Shown piece by piece: positions 1-7,920 of a stretch of 64,000 bases of DNA. The stretch lies in contig NZ_KQ759763.1 in the NCBI RefSeq assembly GCF_001482195.1, positions 3,106,868 to 3,170,867 on the forward strand. Direction: 5' to 3'. A program made the position numbers and the translations under genes. The notes under the pieces were generated by a model, which saw nothing but the letters and a program-made list of their open reading frames with translations, ran no database searches and was not told the origin of the DNA. Source of the DNA: Luteimonas abyssi. GTDB taxonomy: Bacteria; Pseudomonadota; Gammaproteobacteria; Xanthomonadales; Xanthomonadaceae. The stretch's first letter is position 1; each line of letters begins with the position of its first letter.

Positions 1-94
1 CGCCGGCGAGCTGCTTGTTGCCGGGCTGCAGGCCGGCGTCGCCGGTCGGCGACAGGACCTGCAACGGAATGGAGCGGTCGGCGGATTGAGTCAT
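1..94 (-). CDS. lipA: Lipoyl synthase LipA, N-terminal fragment
   Basis: Only the first 31 codons lie inside the window; the gene continues past the left edge. The visible N-terminus (MTQSADRSIPLQV, then a GDAG/KQL segment) resembles the variable leader of gammaproteobacterial LipA, the radical-SAM enzyme that inserts two sulfurs into protein-bound octanoyl groups. The iron-sulfur motifs are outside the window, so the call rests on this leader and on lipB lying 42 bp upstream on the same strand. The two genes form the usual lipoate pair in which LipB makes the LipA substrate. Confidence 0.75.
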   Translation of the reverse strand, partial: MTQSADRSIPLQVLSPTGDAGLQPGNKQLAG

Positions 95-136
95 TTCCGT
101 GGCATCGCGAAATGGGGGGAGGGGAGCGTGGGCAGG

Positions 137-829
137 TCAGGCGGCCTGCGAAAGATCCGGCAGCGCGGCATCGGGCTGCAACCGGAGGCCGAACTCGGCG
201 GCCAACGCATCCAGCAGCACCGGTTTGACGGCCTCCATGCCGGACGGACCACCCAAGTCTAGCACCGAGGTCACCTGCAGCCCCTGGTAGCCGCAGGGGT
301 TGATGCGGCCAAACGGCGCCAGATCCATCGCCACGTTGAACGCCAGGCCGTGGAACGTACAGCCTCGGCGCACCCGGATGCCCAGCGCCGCGACCTTGGC
401 CCCGGCGACGTAGACACCGGGCGCGCCGGCGCGCCGCTCGGCGCCGATGTTCCACTCGGCCAAGGTGTCGATCACCGCCTGCTCGATGCGCTCGACGTAA
501 TCGCGCACCCCGATCTTCAGCCGGCGCAGGTCCAGCAGCGGATAGACCACGATCTGGCCCGGGCCGTGATACGTCACCTGCCCGCCCCGATCCACCTGCA
601 GGACCGGAATCTCGCCCGGCATCAGCACGTGCTCCGCCTTGCCGGCCTGGCCCAGGGTGAACACCGGATCGTGCTCGACCACCCACACTTCGTCCGGCGT
701 GTCCGCCGTGCGCGTGTCGGTGAAGCGCTGCATCGCGCGCCAGACCGGTTCGTAGGACTGGCGGCCGAGATCGCGGAGGCGGGCGTCGAGAGTGGGCAAC
801 GGCGGAGACTTGGCGGCAGAGGCCGCCAT
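137..829 (-). CDS. lipB: Octanoyltransferase LipB
   Basis: Transfers octanoate from acyl-carrier protein to a lysine of lipoyl domains, the first step of lipoate synthesis. The 230-residue product has the family hallmarks: VTYHGPGQ with the conserved His, GAKVAALG with the catalytic Lys, and NPCGYQGL with the catalytic Cys. The reading frame extends 35 codons upstream to 934, but that part is Arg/Pro-rich and unlike the family. The ATG at 829 gives a normal length and is preferred. A C/G-rich hairpin repeat lies just upstream of this start. lipA follows on the same strand. Confidence 0.95.
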   Translation of the reverse strand: MAASAAKSPPLPTLDARLRDLGRQSYEPVWRAMQRFTDTRTADTPDEVWVVEHDPVFTLGQAGKAEHVLMPGEIPVLQVDRGGQVTYHGPGQIVVYPLLDLRRLKIGVRDYVERIEQAVIDTLAEWNIGAERRAGAPGVYVAGAKVAALGIRVRRGCTFHGLAFNVAMDLAPFGRINPCGYQGLQVTSVLDLGGPSGMEAVKPVLLDALAAEFGLRLQPDAALPDLSQAA

Positions 830-832
830 TAT

Positions 833-858
833 CTCCCCCAGCCCTCGGCCAGGGGGAG
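833..858. repeat. C/G-rich hairpin in lipB leader
   Basis: A 7-bp inverted repeat (ctccccc at 833-839, gggggag at 852-858) around a 12-nt loop lies 3 bp upstream of the chosen lipB start. It resembles the hairpins at 20707, 23115 and 33682 and may belong to the same intergenic repeat family. If transcribed it would sit in the lipB leader close to the ribosome-binding region. Confidence 0.45.
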
Positions 859-986
859 CCCACGGCCGCAACAGCGTATTCCGCGCACTTGCCCGCGATC
901 TCGCGCTGCCCGCGTGGAACGTCTCATCGCCCACACGACGCGGCGATCGAACGCGGCGATCGCCATGGCGCTCCGTGAGGACGCGA

Positions 987-1553
987 TCAGCCCCCTTCGG
1001 CCACGCTCACGAGTACCCCGTCGCGGAACGACAAGCGCAGCGATGACGTCCCCGGCACCCCCGTGGCGGCTTCCTCGCCGAGCCCCGCACGATCGGCCAG
1101 GCGCTCCGCGCCGGACACCCGCTGGTTGGCGCGGCTGACACCGAAGGCCGCCGAGGTGCGTTGCTGGGTGATCCGATTGCCTGCCTCGCCCCCGACGGCC
1201 GCTCCCACATCGCTGGCCACTCCGAGCGCACTGCTGGCCGCCTGCCGCAGGCCGCCCAGCATGCTGCGCCGCGCGGGCGCGGCGCTGGCTGCCGCCGAGT
1301 AATACCAACTCTCGTAGTGAATCGGCCGGTTGTCGGCCGACAGTTCGGAGCTGCGCTCGACCCGCCGTTGCTCGGCCCCCAGCAACGCTTCGGCATCGAC
1401 CGATGTCGTCACCCCGACCTGGAGCCTGTCGCCCCAGCAGGCCGCGTTCTGCCAGCACACCCCACTCTGCGCGAACGCTGCCACCGGCACCAACGCCAGA
1501 CCCAGCGCCATCGCACGCACCGCTCCCCGTGAAGACACGAACGTCCCGTTCAT
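987..1553 (-). CDS. Exported protein of unknown function
   Basis: This 188-residue product is not recognised. It starts with a clear Sec signal peptide (hydrophobic [14 protein letters not shown], cleavage expected after AFA). A short Cys pair follows (CWQNAACW), and the middle is rich in Ala/Ser/Gly with Gly-rich stretches. The ATG at 1553 puts the signal peptide near the N-terminus; the longer frame to 1613 adds a non-signal-like leader. It lies between DUF493 and lipB on the same strand, with a 268-bp gap upstream in which no other gene was seen. It is predicted to be periplasmic or secreted. Confidence 0.6.
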   Translation of the reverse strand: MNGTFVSSRGAVRAMALGLALVPVAAFAQSGVCWQNAACWGDRLQVGVTTSVDAEALLGAEQRRVERSSELSADNRPIHYESWYYSAAASAAPARRSMLGGLRQAASSALGVASDVGAAVGGEAGNRITQQRTSAAFGVSRANQRVSGAERLADRAGLGEEAATGVPGTSSLRLSFRDGVLVSVAEGG

Positions 1554-1821
1554 CCCCTGATCCCTTCTGGTGGTTTCCGTCGACGAGCCTCCCCAGGCCG
1601 TCGCTCCTCGCACAGAGTGCCCCTTCGGGGCGGCAAGTCAAGCGCGCGGAGCGCACGTCTCTTACGCGCCGATGATGCCGCCCCTCGATCGGCGCACCGC
1701 GACCCGGCCGCCGGTGACGGCGTCCCCACGCATGGCGGCCATCGCGCAATCAACGGCCCCGTCTGCCTCGAGGCCCGCTGTTTCCAGGCGTACGACCGCC
1801 CGGACCACGTGACCGCTCAGA

Positions 1822-2100
1822 TCACAGGGTCCACTTGATCTCGGGGTGCTCGCGCAGCGCGGCGTGCGCGGTCTCGTACTCCTCGCGCGAGTTCGCGCGG
1901 AAGCTCAGGCGCACGGACACGTACCGGCCGCCGGTGGATTCGCGCCAGCTGATGGTTTCCTCCAGCACCGTCAGGCCGGCGGCCTGCAGCAGCTTCGGGA
2001 TCTCCGCCTCCAGACCGGCGTTGGCCGGCCCCATCGCGGTGATCTCGAACGCGCCGGGAAACTGGAAGCCGTGGTCGGGGTTGTCTGATTTGATTTCCAT
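1822..2100 (-). CDS. ybeD: DUF493 family protein (YbeD-like)
   Basis: This 92-residue protein starts MEIKSDNPDHGFQFPG and has the ferredoxin-like ACT-type fold expected of the DUF493/YbeD family, including TISWRESTGGRYVSV and a C-terminal REEYETAHAALREHPEIKW segment. The molecular role of the family is unknown, but it is commonly next to lipB, as here. The frame continues upstream to 2415, but the ATG at 2100 gives the family length. The T6SS cargo island begins 125 bp further upstream. Confidence 0.9.
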   Translation of the reverse strand: MEIKSDNPDHGFQFPGAFEITAMGPANAGLEAEIPKLLQAAGLTVLEETISWRESTGGRYVSVRLSFRANSREEYETAHAALREHPEIKWTL

Positions 2101-2225
2101 CGGCCGATTGTGGGTCCGGCGGAGGCGGTTTCCAAGATGTCCCGGTATCCCTGCAACCCGTGCACCTCGGCATCGGGACGACCGGTTGCCGGCCTGCACG
2201 GAAGATCGACGGCCGCCTGCACCGG

Positions 2226-3308
2226 CTAGCGCTTGCGGAGCGTCGGCAGGATCTGGTCCCACAGCGCGACCGCTGTGCCATCGTCCATCGCGCCGCTCTC
2301 GCCCACCGAAAGGCTCACCAGAAGCTTCGGGTGCACTGATGTCGGTGTCTTGGTCGTGGTCTCGGCGTAGAAGGCCTGTATCCGCGTGCCGTCCTCGACG
2401 AAGGCGCCGAGCCATTCTTCGCCGTCGTCGCCCGCGAGCGGCCGCGCACCGGCCCTGAGCCGTTGCGGGCGGACGCCCAGCCCTTCCAGGTTCGCCTCGC
2501 CGCGCACGAGGAGCGAAGGTTCCTCGGCGGCTTCGGCGAACGTGTTGATGTCCATCCGCAACGCCGCCGACGCGTCCAGCGTGCGCCCGGCATAGCCGAT
2601 CTCGGCCTCTTCGTAATCGCTGGCGAGATCGAAGGCCACGCGGCCGATGCAGAAGACGGATGCCGGCGCGGTGCCGGGGTCGATCTCGCGCACCGACGCC
2701 AGGGCGGCCAGAAGCCGCGCCCGCACGGCGTCCCGGGCGTCCGGCGCGTACGCGGTCTGCGACAGCACCACCGACGAGGTGGGCAGCGCGCCGTGCACCT
2801 CCATGCGGATCGCATCGGTGGTGTCGACGCTGGCGTACGACTGGATCAGCGCCATGCCGTCGCCGACCGTCTCGCGCGACACGAACATCGAGCCGTCGTG
2901 TGCGAAATGCTCGCGCGCCTTCAGCTCGCCCTCGCGCTGCAGGACGCCGGCCTCGAAGGCGCTTCGCTCCCTGTCGTCCACCACGACCGCGTCGATCTTC
3001 ACGAAGTTCTCGTCGCGCCCGAAATAGAACGTGGCGTCGCCGCCGGCATCGAGCGACTTCTGCTGGCGCGTCCAGCCGACGGGCACGTCGAGCGTGTACG
3101 GCCCGACACAGACGCTGCGCTTCTCGATCTCCAGGCCGTCGGCCATCGCGTGTTCTCTGCCGCCTTTCCCATCGGCACAGCCCATCAACAGCAGTCCCGC
3201 GCAGAGGGCCAAGATGCAGGATCGAATCGCAGCCACACTACACACCCGAACTCGGTACAGCGGCCGCACCGGATGCCGTGACGGCGACGCGGATCCGCCA
3301 AGAGCCAT
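2226..3308 (-). CDS. Tli4-family T6SS immunity lipoprotein (copy 1)
   Basis: A 360-residue lipoprotein: hydrophobic segment CILALCAGLLLMGC with a lipobox Cys, preceded by a rather long basic N-region. The mature part has the two-lobe pattern of Tli4-type immunity proteins. Each lobe opens with a Cys-Xaa-Gly motif (CVGPYTLDVPVGW, then FCIGRVAFDLASDY), and the protein ends in the shared ALWDQILPTLRKR helix. Members of this family neutralise Tle4-type phospholipase effectors in the periplasm; the partner here is not visible. The ATG at 3308 has a good AGGA ribosome site 5 nt upstream. It is the last of three tandem paralogues (37 bp after copy 2). Confidence 0.7.
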   Translation of the reverse strand: MALGGSASPSRHPVRPLYRVRVCSVAAIRSCILALCAGLLLMGCADGKGGREHAMADGLEIEKRSVCVGPYTLDVPVGWTRQQKSLDAGGDATFYFGRDENFVKIDAVVVDDRERSAFEAGVLQREGELKAREHFAHDGSMFVSRETVGDGMALIQSYASVDTTDAIRMEVHGALPTSSVVLSQTAYAPDARDAVRARLLAALASVREIDPGTAPASVFCIGRVAFDLASDYEEAEIGYAGRTLDASAALRMDINTFAEAAEEPSLLVRGEANLEGLGVRPQRLRAGARPLAGDDGEEWLGAFVEDGTRIQAFYAETTTKTPTSVHPKLLVSLSVGESGAMDDGTAVALWDQILPTLRKR

Positions 3309-3344
3309 CCCGATCCTGGTGCACTGAATCAGGCGGCATCGACT

Positions 3345-4418
3345 TCAGCGAGCCTTGATGGACTGCACCATCTCGTCCCAAAGGGCGATCGCCTGATCGT
3401 CACTCAGCGACGACGCCATGCGCGCCTGGCCTGTCGTCGGCGGCATGGTGGGGCGCCGGTAGGGGGGCAAACCTGCATCGGGCTGTGAGGAAGGAACACC
3501 ACCGGTCCTCAGTTCGACCTGCAAGGCGGGACTCCGCAATCCCGGCGAAGCCGGATACGACTCGGCCACGAAGAGATGCTCGACCTGCCCGTCGACCTGC
3601 TCCCGGCCCAACCACTGCTCGGCGGGCGCGCCGCCGAACTCAAAAGCCCCCTTTCGCAGGACAACCGGGCGCAGTCCGAGCCCGGAGAAATTGCCGTCCA
3701 GACGTTGCACGACGCGGGCAGCCGCCTCATCACGCTTGAACGTTTCCGATTCGATGGCGAGCACCACATCGCGATGCGCGAGGTTTCCGGCCCGATACGA
3801 AAACTTGGCCGACTCGTAGTCGTCTACCGGGTCGAGCACTAGTCCCCCCAGACAAAAATCTCCCCCGATAGGACCCGCAGCAGGCGAGATGGCCCGCGCG
3901 CCCGCTGCCAGCTGCTTCAGCCTGGCCTCGACCGACGCCCACTCCCCCTTGAACGAATCTGCTTTCAGGAAAAGATGCTTGCCTGAAACGAGTCGATGGA
4001 CTTCATGCACGTGCGACCGATCGGACACATCGCTTCTGTGATAACGGAGCAGAAGCGTGTTCGATTCGATCTCCTCCTGCGCCAGCAACATCGAACCGCC
4101 GGTCTTTTCGTTCGATTCGGCGGAAATGTCTGCGGCTCTGGATGCGACACTGGCGACGAATCGCTCGTACGCCGCATCACTGTCGACGACTTGAGCCTCG
4201 ACCGTCTCGAAGTCTGTGTCGTGCCTGTAATAGAAGGTGACCGATGAACCGGAGTGCCGAAAGCGGAAGCTCTCCGGCATCGAGATCTCGTGTCGCCCGA
4301 AGCATTCGGTGCGCATGGGTTCGATAGGCGCCATGGGTAATTCACGGCTCCTTTCGCCGCATGCGGCAGTTGCCAACGTGAACACGAGCAGCGACGCGCT
4401 GCAACATCCTCTTATCAC
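3345..4418 (-). CDS. Tli4-family T6SS immunity lipoprotein (copy 2)
   Basis: A 357-residue paralogue of its two neighbours. A short basic start (IRGCCSA) leads to the hydrophobic LLVFTLATAAC lipobox, then ECFGRHEISMPESF and FCLGGLVLDPVDDYESAKFSY, which open the two lobes, and an ALWDEMVQSIKAR ending. The GTG at 4418 is chosen because it puts the signal peptide at the N-terminus and has a GGAG ribosome site 10 nt upstream. An ATG at 4496 would overlap copy 3 by 44 nt and lacks such a site. Base composition is clearly lower in GC than the flanking housekeeping genes. Confidence 0.7.
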   Translation of the reverse strand: MIRGCCSASLLVFTLATAACGERSRELPMAPIEPMRTECFGRHEISMPESFRFRHSGSSVTFYYRHDTDFETVEAQVVDSDAAYERFVASVASRAADISAESNEKTGGSMLLAQEEIESNTLLLRYHRSDVSDRSHVHEVHRLVSGKHLFLKADSFKGEWASVEARLKQLAAGARAISPAAGPIGGDFCLGGLVLDPVDDYESAKFSYRAGNLAHRDVVLAIESETFKRDEAAARVVQRLDGNFSGLGLRPVVLRKGAFEFGGAPAEQWLGREQVDGQVEHLFVAESYPASPGLRSPALQVELRTGGVPSSQPDAGLPPYRRPTMPPTTGQARMASSLSDDQAIALWDEMVQSIKAR

Positions 4419-4452
4419 GATGTCCGTGCTCCAGCCGCGATCAACCTGCGCC

Positions 4453-5478
4453 TCAGTAGGCGCCAGGCCGTTCCTTGATCGAGGCCAACAGCGCATCCCA
4501 AAGGGCGGTCAACTGCTCTTCATCGGGAGGTGGAGTGTAGTCGTCGACGTGCTCGTCGGCCCCAGCTTCAAGAGACGCCGACAACGCCATCGGGAAACGA
4601 CCGTCCGGCCTGGACTGCGACGTCCAGACAAAGCCGTATTTCACCTTCCCGTCCGAGGTTTCCACGCGATAGGCCCCCTCCTCCCCGGAAAGCCCCATCA
4701 CACTCTTTTGCTCACGCCTCAGCACCTTGAAATCGCGGATCGAATCCTCCCCGGAACTCCGCATGCGCTCGCGATACTGCTGTTCCTGCTCGGAAAGCGA
4801 GGCGAATGCTCCTTCTGCAGCAGAGCTTTCCGGATTGGAGGCGTGATTCTCAACAACCCCCAAAGAAAGTGAAACTCCGCGCAAGGCGAACGATTCGATA
4901 CTCAGCCCGGCCATGATGCGCCCACCTCGGGGATCGGCCACAGCGTGATCGATGCAGAATCCTGGACCTTCCGCAGACTCTCCATCGTCGACCCGCCTAA
5001 GCTCGGGGAGACTCGCGACAAGTGTCGTTGCGACATCTTCGAACGCTTCGCGCTCGTATTTGAGTGTTTCGATCTCGTATGCATTGCCACCTTTCCAGGC
5101 ATAGCCGGCCACTTTGTGCCCGACGCCATCCAGGTGGTTCCGGCGAACAAACAGGACATGCCACCCTTCAGCGGGACGCTGAACATTGGAAAGTAGAGTG
5201 CCTTCGGTCTTGTGGGGCAACTGTCGGTAGCGAGCTTCCTCCCGACTGACATAGGCATCGTACGCTGCACGTTCTTCGATATCGAGCCTGCGGAATCTGA
5301 CATCCGTCTCTTGAGTCCAACGTAATCTCGCTGGCGCGGGCGCATCCACAAGAAGGCGTCCGATGCAAAGCGTCTGGGTCGGCACGGGACTCATGAGCTG
5401 CTTCTCTGGTTCTCCGGCATCATTGCATGCCGTTATGGCCAACATAACTATCAGGCCGAGTATCGAACGCGATTTCAT
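4453..5478 (-). CDS. Tli4-family T6SS immunity lipoprotein (copy 3)
   Basis: A 341-residue lipoprotein: signal MKSRSILGLIVMLAITAC, then LCIGRLLVDAPAPARL and GFCIDHAVADPRGGRIMAGL opening the two lobes, and ALWDALLASIKERP near the end. These are the features shared with copies 1 and 2 and with the Tli4 immunity family. Its ATG overlaps, in the pattern ATGA, the stop of the restored reading frame of the vgrG remnant just upstream, so it probably was once translationally coupled to that vgrG. It is the first of the three tandem immunity-like genes in transcription order. Confidence 0.72.
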   Translation of the reverse strand: MKSRSILGLIVMLAITACNDAGEPEKQLMSPVPTQTLCIGRLLVDAPAPARLRWTQETDVRFRRLDIEERAAYDAYVSREEARYRQLPHKTEGTLLSNVQRPAEGWHVLFVRRNHLDGVGHKVAGYAWKGGNAYEIETLKYEREAFEDVATTLVASLPELRRVDDGESAEGPGFCIDHAVADPRGGRIMAGLSIESFALRGVSLSLGVVENHASNPESSAAEGAFASLSEQEQQYRERMRSSGEDSIRDFKVLRREQKSVMGLSGEEGAYRVETSDGKVKYGFVWTSQSRPDGRFPMALSASLEAGADEHVDDYTPPPDEEQLTALWDALLASIKERPGAY

Positions 5479-5902
5479 TCAACGCACGACAGCGACAGGT
5501 TTAATTCGACCTCGGCGGTCTGGCCGCCGGGTGTGGCCGGCACGCCGGCACGCCGTCCTCGCCGCGGTCGTTGTACAGCGCGCCGACCACGAACGGCCGG
5601 TCGATATCGCCGTCCAGGAACGCCACCAGCACCTCCTGCCCGATCCGCGACAGGAATTGGAATTGGCTGCCCACCCCCGGCCCGGCGTAGCGCTGGGCCA
5701 CACGCAGCCAGCAACTCGCCTTCGCGGTGTCGCCGGCGCCGTCCATGAAATGAAACTTCATCCGGATCCGGCCCAGCCGGTCGCAGTGGACCTCGCCGCG
5801 GCCGGTCGCGGTGGTGCCGCCGGCCACGTCGACGAAGATCGCGCTTTGGGCGCCTGGCGCGGTCGGACGCGGGTTCAAACGTGCGCCGGTGTCGTCGGCC
5901 AT
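5475..5902 (-). pseudogene. Remnant of a second vgrG (internal fragment, frameshifted)
   Basis: This stretch encodes a near copy of residues about 438-563 of the full VgrG (window 10076-10453). It starts MADDTGARLNPRPTAPG and includes GEVHCDRLGRIR, SCWLRVAQRYAGPGVG and FLDGDIDRPFVVGALYN. The N-terminal needle domains and the DUF2345 tail are missing. An 8-bp tandem duplication (cggcacgc twice, 5538-5553) breaks the frame; removing it restores GVPATPGGQTAEVE and a stop overlapping the downstream lipoprotein ATG. A 6-bp tandem duplication (aattgg twice, 5655-5666) adds two residues, and one Gly codon is deleted relative to the full gene. Such a fragment cannot form a VgrG trimer. Confidence 0.85.
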
Positions 5903-5921
5903 CGGAACACCCAAGCCAGCC

Positions 5922-7331
5922 TCATGCACGAGGCGCATGCATCTCTCGCAGTTCGTAGTAGTCCGCAACGGTCACATCCGCCTGCAACGTGCCACCGGTC
6001 ATCGAGAAGTGTTCGAATGAGTCATGGACATAGGTCTCGAAGAAATCCTCCACGGCCGCAGGTACGACGTCGCGCACGGGCGGGGCATTCCTTGCGCCGC
6101 GTCCGGCAGGCGTACGGGCCAGCGAGCGATACAGGTGCGCCATAGTTCGGAACTGGCCGCTTCCGGCCGCGGGACGGTTCCGGCGACCTCCTGGCAATGC
6201 TTCGCGCTTGGCGTTGGCGTCCTCCAGCGCGAGTCCCGCGTCAATCCATGCCCAGTACAGCGTCATGTGGGCTTCGAGGACCGCACGAAGCAGACCCGCC
6301 TGCGTGATGACGTGCGTCATGTAAGCGCTCAGAGCTTGCCTGACAGCAGCGGGCACATCGAAGGAAAGAGAGAAGATACGGGACCAATCCGGCGACTGTC
6401 GCATTTCATTCACAGATAGCATCTTCAACCCCGCACCCCGGGCGTGGTCCAGCATCTGTAGCAGCGCCACCCGTGCGAGCTGGTTGCTCCGGCCCTGAAC
6501 ACCATCCGCATAGCCGCCCCCTGTATCGGCGTGCGCCCCGGGATAGACGACCTGGGTGTAACGGTCGGTGCCCAACACGGTGACCGGAAACGCCCGCCGC
6601 AGCTCATGCGCCGCCACGATGTGCAGGCAACGCTGGACGTAAGTCGGCACGCTGGTCTTGACCAGGTGCGGCTGCCTGTTCGTTCCGGCGCCGCCCATCG
6701 ACTCCACCGTGTCGAACAGCCCCAAGAATTTCACGTTCAACGGAATCCCGTCGTAGCGCAGCATACTGCCCTCGCGTGTCACCTTGCTGTGCTGCGCCAG
6801 CCAGTTAACGAATGCGCGTGCCGATGTCGCGCCGCGGGAGAATCCGAATGCTGCGATGTTGATCTCGTCCACACGGGTGAGACCCTTCTGACGCTCAACG
6901 GCCATCTGGAACTCGAAGATCGCCTTTTCCAACCGGATGTCGAGCCCTGTCCCGAAACCCTGACGAACAGTACTTTCGCCCTCGCGGTACCCGTTACGTT
7001 CCTGAAGTCCGACACGGGGCACAAACACTTTCTCGTGGCGATCTTCAAACTCGAATGTAGTACCAACACCCTCGTAATAGAAGCGAATGACCCCTGCTTC
7101 AGGCGCGTCGAGGTGGGCGTCGAACAGAGCGGCAACATTGCTGTGATCACGCGGAAAATCGCGCCCCCGATGGTTGTTGGTGCCATCGAAGAAGAAGCTC
7201 AGCCACAAGGGCACCCGACAATTGATGCAAGCCGGACCTCCCGAGGACGATTGCGTTTTTTCCCGCGCACGCGCCACCATGTTCTCCACCGCGCGCACAC
7301 GCGGCCCGATCACGTTGTCGTCCCCACTCAT
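5922..7331 (-). CDS. DUF2235 (Tle1-like) phospholipase T6SS effector
   Basis: A 469-residue alpha/beta hydrolase of the DUF2235 family, the fold of the Tle1 phospholipase A effectors delivered by T6SS. Visible hallmarks are LSFFFDGTNN (about 45-53), the nucleophile elbow GFSRG with Ser165, LGLFDTVES (about 203-211), the acid-loop motif YPGAHADTGGGYADG (about 263-277) and a late conserved YVHDSFEHF. There is no signal peptide or membrane segment, as expected for an effector loaded onto VgrG. Its start overlaps the stop of the DUF3304 lipoprotein gene by 4 nt, so the two are coupled. The vgrG remnant begins 20 bp after its stop. Substrate specificity cannot be read from sequence. Confidence 0.85.
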   Translation of the reverse strand: MSGDDNVIGPRVRAVENMVARAREKTQSSSGGPACINCRVPLWLSFFFDGTNNHRGRDFPRDHSNVAALFDAHLDAPEAGVIRFYYEGVGTTFEFEDRHEKVFVPRVGLQERNGYREGESTVRQGFGTGLDIRLEKAIFEFQMAVERQKGLTRVDEINIAAFGFSRGATSARAFVNWLAQHSKVTREGSMLRYDGIPLNVKFLGLFDTVESMGGAGTNRQPHLVKTSVPTYVQRCLHIVAAHELRRAFPVTVLGTDRYTQVVYPGAHADTGGGYADGVQGRSNQLARVALLQMLDHARGAGLKMLSVNEMRQSPDWSRIFSLSFDVPAAVRQALSAYMTHVITQAGLLRAVLEAHMTLYWAWIDAGLALEDANAKREALPGGRRNRPAAGSGQFRTMAHLYRSLARTPAGRGARNAPPVRDVVPAAVEDFFETYVHDSFEHFSMTGGTLQADVTVADYYELREMHAPRA

Positions 7332-7861
7332 TCCGGCACCTCCATGTACTCCGTGTAGGTATTTCTAGCAAAGTTGAAGACCCAGTCGGGAGTATCCACC
7401 TCCTTTTCAATCCCCAATTCCTCCAGACGCGCGTCCATCAGGTCTTTGCGCGGTGCATTCTCCGCACCAAGCGTCGTCTCGATCACAACCTTACGCCCAG
7501 GCAGTACGTGAACGATCACCGTGCTGGCCCCTTTCGGCCACGGCTGTTCGACGCTTGCCTTCAACATGTAAGCATCACCTTCCGGCGGCGTGATCTCAAC
7601 TGGCAGTATTTCTGCGTAGGCATTGAGCTCTACGCAACATGTGCGCCCGCCGCCTGAAACGCCGCCGGGCTCTACTGCTTTGAGTCCCGAACCCACTAGC
7701 CCCCCGTCAACACGAACGAATGTCAGGTGATCTTCGGAGTAGTTGTACGTGATCGCCGTCAGCCCACCGACCTCACGTTCCGGCGGTCCCGCACCTCCGG
7801 AGCACCCGGATGCCACAAAAATCGAGGCGCTCACCAGCAGAGCCTTGCTCCATGAACTCAT
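7328..7861 (-). CDS. DUF3304-like lipoprotein, probable effector immunity protein
   Basis: A 177-residue lipoprotein: MSSWSKALLVSASIFVASGC lipobox, then a domain with GLTAITYNYSEDHLTFVRVDG and a Gly-rich GGRTCCVELNA segment resembling DUF3304. It lies between the DUF4123 adaptor and the DUF2235 effector, overlapping the effector start by 4 nt. That suggests it is the periplasmic immunity protein for that phospholipase, made before the toxin; the function is inferred from location and export. The start is uncertain: ATG at 7861 is chosen for the signal peptide, but in-frame ATG (7906) and TTG (7924, overlapping the adaptor stop) starts exist. Confidence 0.65.
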   Translation of the reverse strand: MSSWSKALLVSASIFVASGCSGGAGPPEREVGGLTAITYNYSEDHLTFVRVDGGLVGSGLKAVEPGGVSGGGRTCCVELNAYAEILPVEITPPEGDAYMLKASVEQPWPKGASTVIVHVLPGRKVVIETTLGAENAPRKDLMDARLEELGIEKEVDTPDWVFNFARNTYTEYMEVPE

Positions 7862-7920
7862 GGGCTTTGTTCTTTTCCTGGAGTGACTGATCACCGCACC
7901 TTCCATTACGTCGTCCCGGC

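Noticed and set aside
2101-2225. Possible hidden gene between DUF493 and the first lipoprotein
   Set aside because: Only short out-of-frame shadows; no ribosome site or domain.
5860-5890. Possible tRNA-like ggttcaa motif
   Set aside because: It lies inside the vgrG remnant and lacks any cloverleaf arms.
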